Counted from the first letter of the stretch, positions 42,401-55,200 are shown. The stretch is DNA of 64,000 bases from Phoebastria nigripes (GCA_035582835.1 JAYKAV010002977.1:3068759-3132758); one strand, 5' to 3'. The notes: generated by a model not told the origin, from the sequence alone. Program-made: numbers and translations.

Positions 42401-42991
42401 TTGCTCAGGCTGACCTAGCACATCGGTGCAGGCCTTCCCTTGGCGTCCTGTGCCACACACAGAGCTTGACTCTGTCCCCACCCTCACCCGGTTCAGCACC
42501 ACAGGGCTGCCACCCCAGGTATTCTAGACAGACAGCTAATTAACACAAGCAACTAACAAACCCCCTCACCCCTAAGCAACGTGCCAGCGGATGAGCCAGC
42601 TCCGGCGGGGCTAGGGTCGCCCAGCACCTCTTCACGGGGGGCTGAGGAAAAGCCCCCCCAGGAGAGCCCCGCTTCCCTCCTACACGGCTCCNCAAGGGCC
42701 AGCCCGGCTCCGGGGGGCACTCCCGCGCCCCTCCTCAAGGGCAGCCGGCGAGGGACCTCGCCCCGCAGGAGGGCCCCCCCCCCCCAAGCCTGTCAGGGCC
42801 GCACCGCGCCCCACGGAGTAGGCCCACGGACCCCTACCCCTGGCGAGCGCCGAGGGAGCCGCCACCCGCGGCAGCTCGGCCACCGCCCAGGCGCAGTCGC
42901 AGAGCGAGCGCCGCCGCAGGAAGCCGCCCAGAGAAGGGAAGCGGGCCGCACGCCCCGCTGGGGAGCGGGAGGACAGCCCTGGGCACCTCAC
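30433..42991 (-). other. AP2M1: AP2M1 intron 1 (12.6 kb)
   Basis: The intron between the noncoding first exon and the ATG exon. It is AT-richer than the flanks. The only element recognised is a LINE relic near 35.0-35.7 kb; T-rich runs occur near 32.44 kb. No nested gene is supported; frames of 60-130 aa here have no domain and many internal stops in neighbouring frames. Confidence 0.75.
35005..35720 (-). mobile_element. Degenerate CR1/L3-type LINE fragment (3' part)
   Basis: Read on the minus strand, the order of recognisable pieces matches the end of CR1/L3 ORF2 and 3' region from memory. These are a cytosine-poor stretch like the ending of a CR1 endonuclease-RT frame (GTGCAGTTTTGC, near 35.41 kb), then GTAGAGAAGATCTGCAAAATC and an all-purine AAAGAAGAAAAAGCAGG run, then a stretch resembling the CR1 part that spells a finished element's closing residues. 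The reading frame is broken, so it is an old copy. Boundaries are approximate and a repeat-library search is needed to name the family. Confidence 0.5.
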
Positions 42992-43040
42992 CTGCCGCTG
43001 CCCGCCGCCGCTCGCTGCCCAGCGCCCAAGATGGCGGCCG
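42992..43040 (-). other. AP2M1: AP2M1 noncoding exon 1 (inferred)
   Basis: The minus strand reads GCCGCCATCTTGGGCGCTGG through GGCGGCGGGCAGCGGCAG and then a consensus donor GTGAGG at 42991. It lies in the CpG island, has no start codon in frame with AP2M1, and is positioned as the only good donor upstream of the ATG exon. The 5' boundary is a guess. Confidence 0.7.
43027..43038 (+). promoter_or_regulatory. AP2M1: YY1 site CAAGATGGCGGC at AP2M1 start region
   Basis: Exact AAGATGGCGGC core on the plus strand, i.e. GCCGCCATCTTG on the transcribed strand. YY1 sites in this orientation are often located at or just inside the transcription start of housekeeping genes, which fits the inferred AP2M1 exon 1. 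Confidence 0.75.
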
Positions 43041-43120
43041 CCGCCCCCCCTTCCCTCCGCGCCCCCCCTATCACTGCAGAGCCGCCGCCGCGCATGCCCC
43101 GCCCGCGTCCCGCCGCCGCC

Positions 43121-43130
43121 GCGCATGCGC
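43121..43130. promoter_or_regulatory. AP2M1: NRF1 palindrome GCGCATGCGC
   Basis: Perfect palindromic NRF1 core about 85 bp upstream of the inferred AP2M1 start. A related CGCGCATGCCCC lies about 30 bp nearer the gene. Confidence 0.7.
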
Positions 43131-43210
43131 CACCGCGGGGAGGCGGGGCTCGGCCTCCGGCGGCGCCGCTCGGCGGGGGCGGGAAGGACAATCCCGCGCG
43201 GAGCCTGCCG

Positions 43211-43255
43211 GGAGTTGTAGTCCTGCGGCGCGGTGCGCGCTGGGAGTTGTAGTCC
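43211..43255 (-). promoter_or_regulatory. AP2M1: Two ZNF143-type ACTACAACTCCC motifs
   Basis: On the minus strand GGACTACAACTCCC occurs at 43210-43223 and again at 43242-43255, 32 bp apart, both matching the ACTAYRNNNCCCR promoter motif bound by ZNF143/Staf. The second copy continues into CAGCGCGC. Confidence 0.75.
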
Positions 43256-43869
43256 GGGGAGGGGAGGCGGCGTGGCCGCCGTGCCCACTCGAGGGGCGAG
43301 CGGCAGCGCCGGGGCTCCGGGCGTGAGCCCTCCCCTCCTCCCCGGTCCGCGTGGGGACCGCCTGTAGGGCACCGGGGTGCGACCGGGCAGGGAGGCTGCT
43401 CTTCCCCCCGTAGAGGCCTGAAGTCGCCGTGCCCTTCCACGGGGCTGCTGGCTCCCACCGCCCCAGCACCGCCCAGGGCGCTGGCCCCACGCACAGGCCC
43501 CCCCCGGGGCTCCCCCTCCTCGCACCGCTGCCGAGGGGGGCTGCACCAAGCGCCGAGCCAGCGCCCGCTGGCAGACCCGCCCCCGATTCTCCCCCAAGCG
43601 CGCCCGCTGGAAACGGGAGACCCAGGGAGCACCGGGCGCCTGCGGCCAGGCCCCGCACCGGAGAGCGGCGGCGGCGGCGGGAGGCCGGACCCAGCGCAGG
43701 CCCAGATCGCAACAGCCCTCGGCACCCCGGGAAGAGTCAGTTGGAAAACAGGCTCAGGCACAGGGTGCCCTCGCCCCGCTGGGATCTCGCTGCAGAGCGA
43801 AAGGCAGGAGGACAGAAAAGGAGGCTGAAAAAAAAACCCAACACAAGGCAGGAGTCCAATAAAACTATG

Positions 43870-43875
43870 TTTATA
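43870..43875 (-). terminator. DVL3: Candidate distal DVL3 polyadenylation site (TATAAA variant)
   Basis: The minus strand carries TTTATTTATAAACATAG followed 20-45 nt on by a GT/T-rich element (TTGTGTTGGGTTTTTTTTT, 43828-43846), a good downstream element. It would give a 3' UTR near 2 kb. A canonical AATAAA at 45677-45672 would instead give about 0.2 kb. Confidence 0.45.
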
Positions 43876-45671
43876 AATAAAAACAAGGAGATTGGTTTTG
43901 TTTTTATAAAACCCAGCGGGCAGGGTAGGGCAAGGGCGTGAGCAGTGGCCAAGGAGGCTGCTGGGTTGCATCAGGAGAGGGGGGGGGGACAGGCAGCAGC
44001 TTGCTGGTGCCGAGACTGGGGGGACAGGAGGATGGCAGAGAGCGGGCACTGGGCAGGCTGACTCCGGCAGGCAGAGGGAAAGGAGAGGCTTTAGGGAGTC
44101 ACGGGGAGATGAACTGATGGCATGTGAGAGCTGGCAGAGGGGTTGCAGGGGCAACGCAGACCCCCCGAGGAGCAAAATACATTTCATCTCCAGCTTATAA
44201 AAACTGCAAACACAAGAAAGACAAAAGGAGGCAACGCCTGCAGAGAAAGCCACGGCGCGGCAGTGGGAGAAGGCGCCGGGGCGCCAGCACCAACAGGAGC
44301 AGGGTCGAGCGTGTCTGTACCGTACCGTGCTCGGCCCTGGGCATGGGGAAGGGGGCTGTCCCCAGCCCGAGGCACGTCTCCGAGTACCCAGAAGAGGAAG
44401 GAAAAAGGGCAGCGACTGCCAGAGCAAACGGACTCAACTGTCCTGACGCATCTGCGGGCACCGAGCCCCGAGGCCACGGTTCAGGCTGCAGCCTCCCTCC
44501 GCGGAGAGCTTGTGTTGCCGCCAGGTGCTGCTCACAGCCCGGAGGGAGCGGGGCTGTCCCAGCTCCGACCCAGGGCCTCATCCCTCCCCGCAGCCAGGTC
44601 AGCAGCGCTCGTGGCACTGGGCAGAGGGGGAGGCAGACTCAGGCCCTTCATAGGGCAAATACAGGGGACCTCCACGTTTCCCCAAAGCGTGAAAGCGAAC
44701 CAGTTGCACCCCTCCCTCGCCTTCTAACTCCATCCAGGCCCTTGAAGATGTCACATTGCTGAGCAGTAGCACGACAGCAGGAGGGAAAAGGCCACAGCTG
44801 CCAGACCCAGGCATGGGACAGTCCCTAAAAACGGGACATGCAGCAGTGTATCGCAGGCAGGAGGGCAAAGAGCAGGATGGAGGAAGCAGAACGCTGCCCT
44901 TAAATCCCCCGCGAGTACCCAAGGGCAGGTGCAGGGCCCCAAGTCACGCAAGCCTTTGCGCAGGCACCCACCACCACTCCGGGCTGAATGCAGAGGTACA
45001 GCCCCAGCCCCGAGACTCGTGGCCCGGGCAAGGTGAATGAGGGTCCTGCCATGGGGCAGTGCCAGGCTTGGACCTGGCCCAATACGTGGGCAAGAGGAGG
45101 GAGGCAAGAGGGAAGTGGCAGCATCCCTCCACCCCCTGGAGGCACTGAAGCCCTGGAACATTCATGCATTAGCCAAAAGGCAACTACAACGGGATTTAAA
45201 ACGCATATATAAGGCTGGTCCCTGCTCCCCTCTCAGGGCTGCAGGAAGGGCAGGGCGTCTTCCGCAAGGGGGAGGAAAGAAGGCATCTTCAGCGCCATGC
45301 GTGCCCAGCGCCCTTGGAGCTCCGTGTCCTCCTGTCGGGCCACGCCACGCTCCAGCTCTCCCCCCCACGGGCGGCAGGCTCAGAGAAAGTCAAACACCCC
45401 GTAATTCTTTGCTGCTTGATAGAAGAAACACAAAAGGGTGAAAAGAAAGAAGAGATGTTTAGGGTGGAAGGACCGAGGCAGCAGCGACACACGGGCAAGC
45501 AGCACAGGGCGCTGGGACGGATGCGGATTAATGGGGTTAGAGAGGACGGCAGGAGGGAATTACCATCGGCAATACACAAGTCTGGTGGCGGGATGGGCTG
45601 GCAGCACCCAGCAGGCCCGCCAGGCCCGTCCACCCCGCTCGAGGAGGGATTAGAATCAAGGTTTAGTTCCA

Positions 45672-45677
45672 TTTATT
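45672..45677 (-). terminator. DVL3: Proximal AATAAA, possible short DVL3 3' end
   Basis: Plus-strand TTTATT; minus strand AATAATAAATGG, about 195 nt after the stop codon. No clear GT-rich downstream element follows, so it may be a minor site. Confidence 0.4.
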
Positions 45678-45712
45678 ATTTTTTTTCCCTTTTTTCTTTT
45701 CGTTATCAAGAC

Positions 45713-45783
45713 CAAAAACAAAACAAAACAAAANAAAAAAAAACAAAAAAAACAAACCAAAAAAACAAAACCCAAAAAACAAG
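45713..45783. repeat. A-rich low-complexity tract in DVL3 3' UTR
   Basis: CAAAA/CAAAAAA-type repeats on the plus strand, U-rich in the transcript. A single N lies inside. It starts about 90 nt after the DVL3 stop codon. Confidence 0.8.
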
Positions 45784-45869
45784 GGGTGAAGCCAGGGCTG
45801 GTCCTAGGAGACAAACGACGGGGATGGAGGGGGGAAGGAGGGGCAGCAGACAGACAGGGGACGGGCGCT

Positions 45870-46294
45870 TCACATTACATCCACAAAGAACTCACTGGGG
45901 TTGCCCATGGCCATTCGGAAGGACTGTCTACTGGCTGTCAGTTCGGGGGGCACAGAGGCCAGGTCACGGCCTGGTGGTGCCCCAGGGGGCCCCATGGCTG
46001 AAGGCGGTGGAGGCATCAGCAACATGGGGGGGCTGAAGAGAGGGGGGAGGCCGGGTGGCCCGTATGACTGCTGGCTGTGGTGGCTGCGGATGCTGTGAGC
46101 CAGAGAGTGCTGGCTACGCTGGCTGTGCTGGCTGGCCGGCACCGAGCGCTCACTGGCCGCACGCTCACGCCGCATGCTGCTCCTCGTGGTGTGGTCTGAC
46201 TCGCTCCCGCTGCCGCCTGACTTGGACTCCCCAGTCTTCTCTCTCTCCTTCCTCCTCTCGCTGCCACTTCGATTGGAACCGCTGCTCCGGCTCC
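45870..46294 (-). CDS. DVL3: DVL3 last coding exon
   Basis: 141 codons including the stop. Low-complexity Ser/His/Arg sequence, then [10 protein letters not shown], a poly-Pro run, [20 protein letters not shown] and the conserved C-terminus [12 protein letters not shown], known to interact intramolecularly with the PDZ domain in Dishevelled proteins. Confidence 0.97.
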
Positions 46295-49200
46295 CTGCGA
46301 AGCGCATGAGGCAAGGTTAGATGACAGCTCAGACAAGCCAGGAAGAAAGGATGCTCCTCTAGCCAAGAGAGTACTACAGCACGCTGCGGCACAGCCATCC
46401 GCCAGCACAGTCTGTGCTCTCAATCTCCTTTCAACTCTGAGTCCCACAACCCTTCTGAGATGGCTTTTGCCCTGGCTCCCCCCCCACATAGGGCCTTGCC
46501 TAAGCAGCCTTTTCCTGCTGCTTCCCTGTACTGAACAGGGCATCTGCCCACCTGCAGGCATATTTTAGTCCTTTTCACTCACCTTCACTGTGCTGGCTGC
46601 CTGCACTGCCCCCTCCGTAGCTGTAGCCTGGGTCAGGGAAGCCGGGATGGGGGTTGTATGGNTGAGGTGGTGGATACTGATACGGGAAAGCCATAGGCCA
46701 GGGTGCGGCTCCTGGGTGGGGGAGCGGAGCCAAAGTGTCCTGATCGGAGGCGCCGCTGGAGCCATCGTGATCGTGAAGAGAAAGATTAGCCATGTCTGCA
46801 AGAAAGCAGAGAAGAGGGGTTAATCCAAGCGGAAAGACCACCACGTGTGATGAAGAAGCTCCCTGTCCACCCTCACTGATGGACAAGGATGGGGTACACA
46901 CAGACATGCAAGAAGCTGTCACTCTCCCTGCTAGTCAATGCAACCATTTGTGCTTCCTGGCTGGACAATAGCCAGGCTGTGCAAGTCCGAGCTGCCGCTC
47001 TAATACAGAGACCAGCTTGGCAGGAAAGGATCCCATCAGAGCTACAGCTCACCCTGCCAATTACTTCCCCCCATCCCTCTTATTTGAGCAGAACCCAGTT
47101 GTCTGAGCACCACCCCCTTGCCGGCACTGGAAGTTCAGAGCCTGGAGACAAAGTCAGTAAAGGCTAAGACTCTGCTATGGCTGCCCAGGAGAAAAGATCA
47201 CACAGTAGGTGACAGTGTCATCCTCCAACTTCACCAGCCCAGCAGCATGACAAGGGAGCTGGGATATTCTTCCTCACTCTCTCACAGGGTCTTTAGAACA
47301 AGGGTCCCAGCCTGATGGCAATGGTGGTAGCTACATCCCCACAGTGTTAGCAGGGCTCTGCAGGACTTCAACCCCCCTCCATCCTCTCCCTCTCACCCAC
47401 GCCAAGTGCCATACTTCCACAGAGGTCCCCGAAGATGTAATAGCATTGCTCCGAGAAGGTGATCTTGTTCACGGTGTGTCGGATGTAGCCAGCCTTCAGC
47501 AGATTGCTGGCATATTTGCGGGATTCACGACGGTCTGTAAAGCCCTCCACATGGTGATAGAGCCAATCCACCACATCCGAACCTGCCACCAAACATCAGA
47601 GTTAAATACAGCAACAGAGAGGAAGACAGTGGCCCTTGAGGCAGTGGGCCACACTGGAGCCAAGACAAAGTGGGCCAAAAGGTGAAAAGGGACTGCGCAG
47701 CCAAAGGTTCAATTTGTGACTCTGGCCTGGTCAACAGTTTATGGTGACAGAGATGCTTCTTGGGCATCTGCTTGGAAAACAGGCCACCCATTCCCCACTC
47801 CCTGCCTCTGCTGCAGGCAGCACAGTCTCTTACCAATGAAGGCATTGGGGATGGTGATCTTCAGCCACATGCGGTCACGCACCTCCAGGCCTGACTCTGG
47901 TGAGGCCATGGCTTTGACAATGGTGGCCATGTCGCTGTGGATGGACAGGTGAAAGTCATCGAGACCTGTGGTGTGGACNAAGGGAAGGGAAGCAGAGATG
48001 AGAGGGGACAGAAAAGACAACAGGGCTACATGGAAGCATCACACACAGGAGGAATGGGCCAGGGGACAATACATCGCAGACAGCCTTGGGGTGCATGCTG
48101 TGTAACCCTCCCCCTTCCCATGTCAGCCATTTCACCTTGTGCGAAACCCAGGCTAGAGTCCCCTTCCTTCCAACCAGTCGCAAGCAGCTGAGATCCAAAA
48201 GCTGCCAACTGAGCCCACACAGCCCAGCAAGGGAACTCTCTGCTCCTCACAAACTTAGAACAAACTCCTGGCTTTTTGCCCCAGCTCTCTAGACCCTTGC
48301 TTCAGGGCTCTGTATACTAGAATCACCCAAAACCTTCAGAAAGCAACCAAAAGAGTCCTGTGCTCGGCAGGACCCTGCCCCACTGCAAGACTCTTTGCTC
48401 CCAGCTACCTCCATCCTGCCCTATCTGCTGTCTCGGAGGGCAATTGCTCCAGGGACAAGCTGACTCCCTCTGGTACGGCACTCTCAGCCGGTAACCCCTG
48501 ACTGCTCTGAGCCTTTCCTTTGCACCTGCCACAGCTCCCAGATTGCACCCAGGCTCTTCTACTCTCCTTACGTAGAAGGCTGAAAAAGGTGGTATTAATT
48601 CACCCAGCCAGAACTCCAACTAATCCAAGCGCCTGCCTGGTGAGAGCTGCCTCCCTCTTAGTCCCCTGGCAGGGCAGACCTTGCCCATCCCAGCTGTCCC
48701 CAAGCAGATGTATTGCTCCCTTTACAGCACAGTGAAGGCGAGGAAGCCGTGCAGCGGGTGGAGCACGGAGGCACAAGGACTTACGTTCGGTCTCTGGGAT
48801 GGAGCTGGTGATGGAGGAGCTGGTGGAAGTGATTGTGCTCATGGATGGACTCATACCGTACGCTGGGTAGGTGCCAGTCATCGCTGCCGTGTGAGACACC
48901 CAGGCTGCNGGGTCGATGGGCCGGATGGGCTCACCTGCAGTGAAGAAAGAGTCAGTCAGTAGCTATAAGAAATTATCCCCTCATCAAATCAACCTCTGGG
49001 GAGGGACAGGGACTCAGTGCAGCCCATTCCATCCCCAGCATCTGCCGGGACTCACCCGGATCGGAGCATGGAGAGTCTGGCCCAGCCCAGATCCGCTGGG
49101 GAGCAACTGGGAGAGAAAGAAGAGAGGGAGGGTCAGCAGGAGAGGTGCAGAGGGAGAGATCCCCCTATGGCTCAAGGGGGGGTTTCTCTTTCCTCTGGCG

Positions 49201-52200
49201 CCCCGAGCAAGTGACCCCCCTGCCCCAGTGAAACGCGTCCCCAGCGTGATGTGGGAAGGAGGGCTGGGCTTATGGGCATTTTGGCCTGGGAATAGGACAT
49301 AGCAGCCTCCTAACAGGAGAGCTGAAACCCCATCAAACCCCAATTCAGTGCCACATGGAGTCACACACACAGGGGAGGAACAAGACAACAACCAAGTAAG
49401 TGCTTAAGGCAGGGCTCTCACATGAGCTGGGCACCAGCGTTAAGGGTGGGTCAGCTATCCACTTACTCCTGGGTAACGAGAAGCAGCCCCGGGGGCTGGG
49501 GTCCCAGCACTTGGCCACCGTCAGGGTGATGGGCCTGCAACAAAAAGGCGAGAGTTAGAACAAGAGCCCAGTGGCACAAATCCCTGCGTGATCAGTGGAT
49601 GCTGTATGCTGGCTCTCTCCTGTGAGACAGGGAGAAGCTGCCAGTAAAGTGCCCTTGTCCCCCTCCAGCTACAGATTTCCTTAGTGGCATGGACAAAATG
49701 ACATGACCCTGCTGAGGGTTGCTGATGACCCTAATGACACGACATCCTCACAAAAAAGGGGCACAGACCCCAATTCACCACCATTCTGTTGGCTGCAATT
49801 CCTGCTTTGGGCATGAAAACCCAGGAATCAAAGCAACACCAAAAACATAAGTTCTGAGCTTCTGCAGAGCTGCTGGCAGAGCCACTGGCAGAGGTGGCTG
49901 GAAGACACGACTCACACACCCCAAGCACACACTGTACAGCTGCCCATGGAGGTAAGGAACAACTTGAGTACTTACCCCGGCTTGTGCACAATCTCCCTCA
50001 GCACCCGCACAGCATCGTCGTTGCTCATGTTCTCAAAGTTGATGTCATTTACCTGCAAACAACACAAAGAGCTCAGTCCCAGAGATGTGACTAGAGGCTG
50101 AGCTCCCCACTCGGCTCAGCAGTGACTCAGCTTCCCTCTTCCAAGCACAGCTTCCTGGGTTTAGCCTGCCAAAGTGCGCAGGGAGGCTTCTGGGTCTTTT
50201 CTTACTGCTTTCCCAGGCCCAAAGATGGAGGTATGTGGGCGTGAAGTACCTGCAAGAGCATGTCTCCTGGCTCAATCCTGCCATCAGCTGCCACAGCGCC
50301 GCCCTTCATGATAGAGCCAATGTAAATGCCTCCATCCCCACGCTCATTGCTCTGTCCCACAATAGAAATGCCCAGGAAGTTGTATTTCTCTGCAGGGACG
50401 GAAAGAGAAACAAGTAAGACACCATAAAGTAGCTGGCACAAGCAGCCCTAACCTCAGACAAACCACGTGCTAATGATGGTTGCTTGCACCCCTGTCCCAG
50501 AGAGATGTCCTGGGATGCAGAGAAACTCTCGAGAGATCAGTGCTTCAAGACAAGCCACTTTCCTACAGAAACCATCTCTTCACTCCTCCCCGCATGTGTT
50601 CTCTTTGCCCCCTCCCTAGTTCCCTCTCTGCCACCCAATCTCGCTCTGGAAGGACTGCAGGCTCCATGCACACCTCCCACTCACCCATGTTCAGCGTGAC
50701 CGTGATGATGTTCAGGGACATGGTGGAGTCTGTGATGCTGCTGAAGGACGATGACTGCAACATAAGTGAAACATGAGATGTCCTCCTGTGCCTCAGTAAC
50801 ATTCCCAGCCCCAGCTCCCTCTCCACTTGTGCTCCCTGCCACTCCCTGTGGCACCACAGCCACCACCCACAACTCCAGCCTTATGCTTGGGGAGCTTTGC
50901 AGAGCCAGAGGGCATCTGTCACAGTCCTTATGACCTCTCCACAGCCAGGACAAAGTCTGTGGTCCCAGGTCTTGAGGCTACATTGGCTTGGGAAAGGCTT
51001 CCAGCACTTTATGAAGTCTCAGCACTTGGACACCACCTGTCCCCAGCTGTGCCCACAGCAAACACAGCCAAATCCCTGATCAGCCCTGGAGCCCTGAGCA
51101 GAGAGATCCACCAGGCAGCCCACCTTGCCCTGCATTGCCCTCCCCAGGATACCCAGCCCCTGGGTACCCGCTCAATGCGTGGAGCCTTCTGTTTCCGCCG
51201 GCGTCGCTTGTGCCTCCTCATTAGACGGGAAGCACTGCTTTGCTCTGTCGAACTGCTAAACCTAGAGGCAAAAGCGAGAGTCAGCTCTGCTGCTGCCAGT
51301 GTGGTGGCTCTGGCAGCAAGAGAGCCACAGAAACGGCACAGGGAATAGAGGATTGCAGGGGCAGTGGGGCAGAACATATACGTGGGGTACAGACAATAGC
51401 AGAGGGGGCTGCTGGGTGAGACTTGAGACAGAGGCAGGTCTGAGCAAGGACCCTGGAGCCCAGGATTACTGCGCCCTGCAAAGGCATCTCTCTGTGCTGG
51501 GAGGNAGGGGGAAGCTAGTGTTCCTCCAAGACATAAGCTCTCCTACCTGCTGGTGGAGTCATCTTCATCTGAATCAAAGAAGCTGGTGGTCTCCAGCTCA
51601 CTGCTCATGAGCGTGGAGGAGCTCTCGTACCCGCCCAGGTCTCGGCGCCGCTCTCCCTTCACTGTCCCATTCACCCTGGGTGCTATGAAAAGACAAGACC
51701 CAGTGTGCTTGAGACAGACCACAGGGAAACAACCCCTTTCCTTCCCACAGGGCTCACAGCAACGTTCCCAGGATGAAACTGGCCATCAGACAATCCCATC
51801 TAGTGCTGGCCAGCTCTGAGTCCACCCTGGGATCAGATCTATCTTCTGTGGGATACCTCTTCTATCACTACAGGTTGGGGAAGAGGCTTATGGGCCACTA
51901 GGAATAATGCTGCTAAAGTCATGGAAGATTTGCAGCTGGTTCCTTGGCAGAGCAAGAAGCAGCACGGAGTAGCAAGGCCACAGCACACTCTGCTTTTCAA
52001 CTAAGAAGGACTGAGGCACTGCTGTCTCCTGCTTTTGAGGCTTCTACAGGAGATACCTCCTTTGCCCCCAAAGGTTTCAACACCAAGCTCTGATACAACA
52101 CAGGTGTTAGCTCCTGCCTCCAACGTGAGGGTATGGCCTCAGATCACTGAACAGCCCTTCTAAGCTGGGAAGGTTCTGCAGAGCAGAGAGAGCTGCTCCA

Positions 52201-55200
52201 TGGCTGGAGCTGGTGCCCCCACTGTGCCCCAGCCATGCCCTGCAGAGCTCTTGCCATGTTATCAACACTCACCATGCTCAGGCCCATCTTTCCGACGAGG
52301 TCGTTCCCTTTGCGACGACACCACTGAGTCTGTCTCTGTCTCATTGTCCAAGTTTTCCCGACTCCCCCCAGTGTTAGGGCTGCGATGAGATAAAAGGAAC
52401 AAATATGTCCAACAGGGAACAACTTAAGCAGGCTCTCTCTACTCTGTGCTGGCCAGCATGAGCCTCCAGCCATCAGCTGTCTCCTTCTTGAGGGACAGGA
52501 GCAGAGACAGTGAGGAACAACCACAGCACATCTATGAGTGCAGGGCAAGGGACTGGGGGAAGCTGTGCCAGCTCTTTGCCAACTTCCCTGCACTATTTTC
52601 AGCATGCCCTTGCTTGTTGAATAATGCAGCTCCACTTCGAATCTGATCCCAGCCCCATCCTCCTCCCCTCTGGCTGGCTGTGATCCCTGCCAATTTGGGT
52701 AGGAGTGTCCCAGCCCCTGGTCCAGATTTACAGCAAAATCACTGTGGGTCCCTCGGAAACCAGGATAGGTGTCCAGGTAACTTACTGGAAAGAGGGGGGC
52801 CTGGAGTCTCCAATTCCTCCCGTGCGCTCCATGGAGGGTGGCAGCTCTGTTTGGTTATCGGCACAGACTGAGCCAGCATCTGAATGGGAACCCTCTGCAG
52901 ACACCAGCTGGAGGGACGAGAGACAGAGAATGAAATGGCTGAGGCACTGGGAAAACGTTTACAAGAGTGGCCAAATGAGCTGGCTAAAAGCCTGCCTGGC
53001 CCAGGATCTCATCTCTGACAGTGGACAAGAGCAGATGCCCAGGAGCGGGTATGGAACAGGCCAAGCATGTAGCAACATTCCCCCTCAACGCCTTCTCCGA
53101 CGCCGGTTATTTGTGGCTCAGGAATTCCTGACCCCGCGGTGAAGTCCGGGTGGCTGACAGCCCTGCTTGGAGACTCTGACATCATCTGCACACCCACACT
53201 GCACAATTTTTATGCTCAGGTAACCCTTAGCACATGTCCTGTGGCAAGAAGTGGATTCCCCTAGTCTTCTTACATTGGAAGAATGTCATTCCTTTTCTCG
53301 ATTTTACCAGCCTCTACACCTCTGCCTTTGAGCTGTGGGACACAGCAGGACTTTCACCTTCCCAGCCCATGATGGGAGCTGGGGGTAACAGAGCTCAGGG
53401 CTGAGGCTGGCTTTGAAATAGACTCCAAGACAGACTTTTTCTTCTGGTTTCCACAAGTACTTTGCAAACTTTCAGCTTGTGCCCAGCTAAGTGGCCTGGG
53501 CATAGCCTCCAGCCAACCTCTGGGAAGCTCAGCAGTTTCCCCAGTGCATAAATTCAATAAAGGGTCAAACCCCAGGAACTATTTATACTAGCCACGCTTT
53601 GGGGCAGCCCAGGCACACCTACATCTGTGCCTCTGGCTCTAAGATAAACCACAAATTTCAGGGCTCAGGGAATGAGGTGGAGCCTCTCCCGGGGGGAACA
53701 GGCTCACCAGTGGGATGAAACAGAGGATTGCTCAAATGAACTGAATGGAAAGTGGTTTCCCCAACATCACTCCCTATCCAGGTTTGTGCTCTCCCCACTT
53801 CCAAGCCGCATTGGGCAGGGCTAATTCCAATAGGGCCAGGCAGGAAAGCAACAGAAAGCCTCTTCCTTGCAAGAGACATTCAGGTCCCCCAAAGCAGAAG
53901 TGACAGGGCCCAGAAAGGAGCCCTGCCCTGGCCAGGGAACGAGTCCCCAGGGAAAGGCTAGAGATCTCGAGCAAGGCAAGATCAATTTCCATCTCTAAGG
54001 ACTTTCAAATGTGCTCTTCATGTCCGCACCACGTCTGTCCCCTGCACAGCATGGGCAAGCAGGGGGGTTGGCTCTCTCCCAGTATCAGGGAGGGACGACG
54101 GCCCAGCACCTTGATCCGCCCCAGACAAAACAGGCTGTGGGTCAGCCTGGAGCCAGTCCAGGTGAGGAGAGCAGGACAGGGGTCAGGCCTCAGCCTGGGT
54201 ACTTGAACCAACTGCCAGGCCATCAGCCATCACAGGAGAGGTCTGATCTAACAGAGGTGAGGGATGTCCCACTGTGGGTCAGGGCAGAAGCATCATGAAA
54301 CATGGGCTGGAAAGGAGCTGATAGCTGCTGCCCAAACTGTAACGCCCAGCGTAATGCAGAGGCAACTCTGCTGCCTGCTGGTGAGGGGACCACATATGCA
54401 ACATGGAGGCAGGAGCAAATGACAACCCAGGTGCTGGAGGCACAGCCCATTTACACAGGTCCTGAGCACTTCCCAGCATCACTGACGAAACACAAAGCTG
54501 TGCCCTGCCCACCTTTGAGAACTGGGGAAACCATGATAAAAGGGGGGATGGACCCCACAGATCATCATTAGGACAGGGGGAGAGAGGTCTGCTGCCAGGG
54601 AGGCACTGGGAATAGAGAAAGGGATGCAGCCATGGCAAGGAAGACAGAGCAGCCCCAAGAAAGCCACAGCCAAGGCAGCAGACAGGGCAGAGAGCACCCT
54701 GGGGTGCCAAAAGCTGCAGAGCCCGTCCCACAAGCCCCAGGACAAGCCCAACGGCTCCTGCTCTCGCAACTGTCTAACCAGCTCTTGTCTCANACTCGGC
54801 TCAGCTTCCCTCCCTTCAGCAAGCCCCAGGCACATGCCCGGTTCAGCTCCCGGCACCTTCCTAGTGACTTGTCTTCCCAGGACACATCCCACTGCCCGAG
54901 GGCCACATCCTTGCTCTTGCAGCCACTGCCTAGGAGCACAGGGGAGAAGAGATGCTGGAAGGGGCCAGCATCCCCTAGGGAAAAGTCATATAACACTGTA
55001 TGCTTGAAGATCTCAAGGCAAGACCAGGAAAACAGATCTGGATAGAGGGAACTAGCCGCAGGCAGCTGTCAAACAGCAGTGAGGAGGAGAGGAGAGGGGG
55101 TGTTCCTGAGCAGGGGGACTGTTGCTGCCTTCCTCTAATACTCCCGGGGCTGGGATTTCCTCCAGGGAAGGTTTTGATAACCGCCCTGCACTTTTCCTGT

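Larger units (their letters stand above)
42570..43760. promoter_or_regulatory. AP2M1: CpG island spanning the AP2M1 promoter
   Basis: Very dense CpG and GC, TATA-less, centred on the inferred AP2M1 first exon and running through the gap to the DVL3 3' end. Large open frames across it on both strands are by-products of stop-codon scarcity. Confidence 0.8.
43850..45869 (-). other. DVL3: DVL3 3' untranslated region (inferred)
   Basis: Sequence from the DVL3 stop to the distal candidate cleavage site. It is GC-rich with no supported gene; frames of 90-240 aa within it have no domains. It includes a U-rich stretch (plus-strand A-rich, 45713-45783). Confidence 0.5.

Noticed and set aside
42988..44427. 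479-codon open frame on the minus strand across the AP2M1 promoter island
   Set aside because: The composition is Pro/Gly/Arg/Ala-rich from a CpG island with few stops, it has no domain, and it runs through the inferred promoter and DVL3 3' UTR.
52892..52896. Downstream alternative acceptor TCTGCAG in DVL3 exon 3
   Set aside because: It would remove 13 nt and break the frame; the upstream CCAG gives LVSAEGSH, as in known DVL3.
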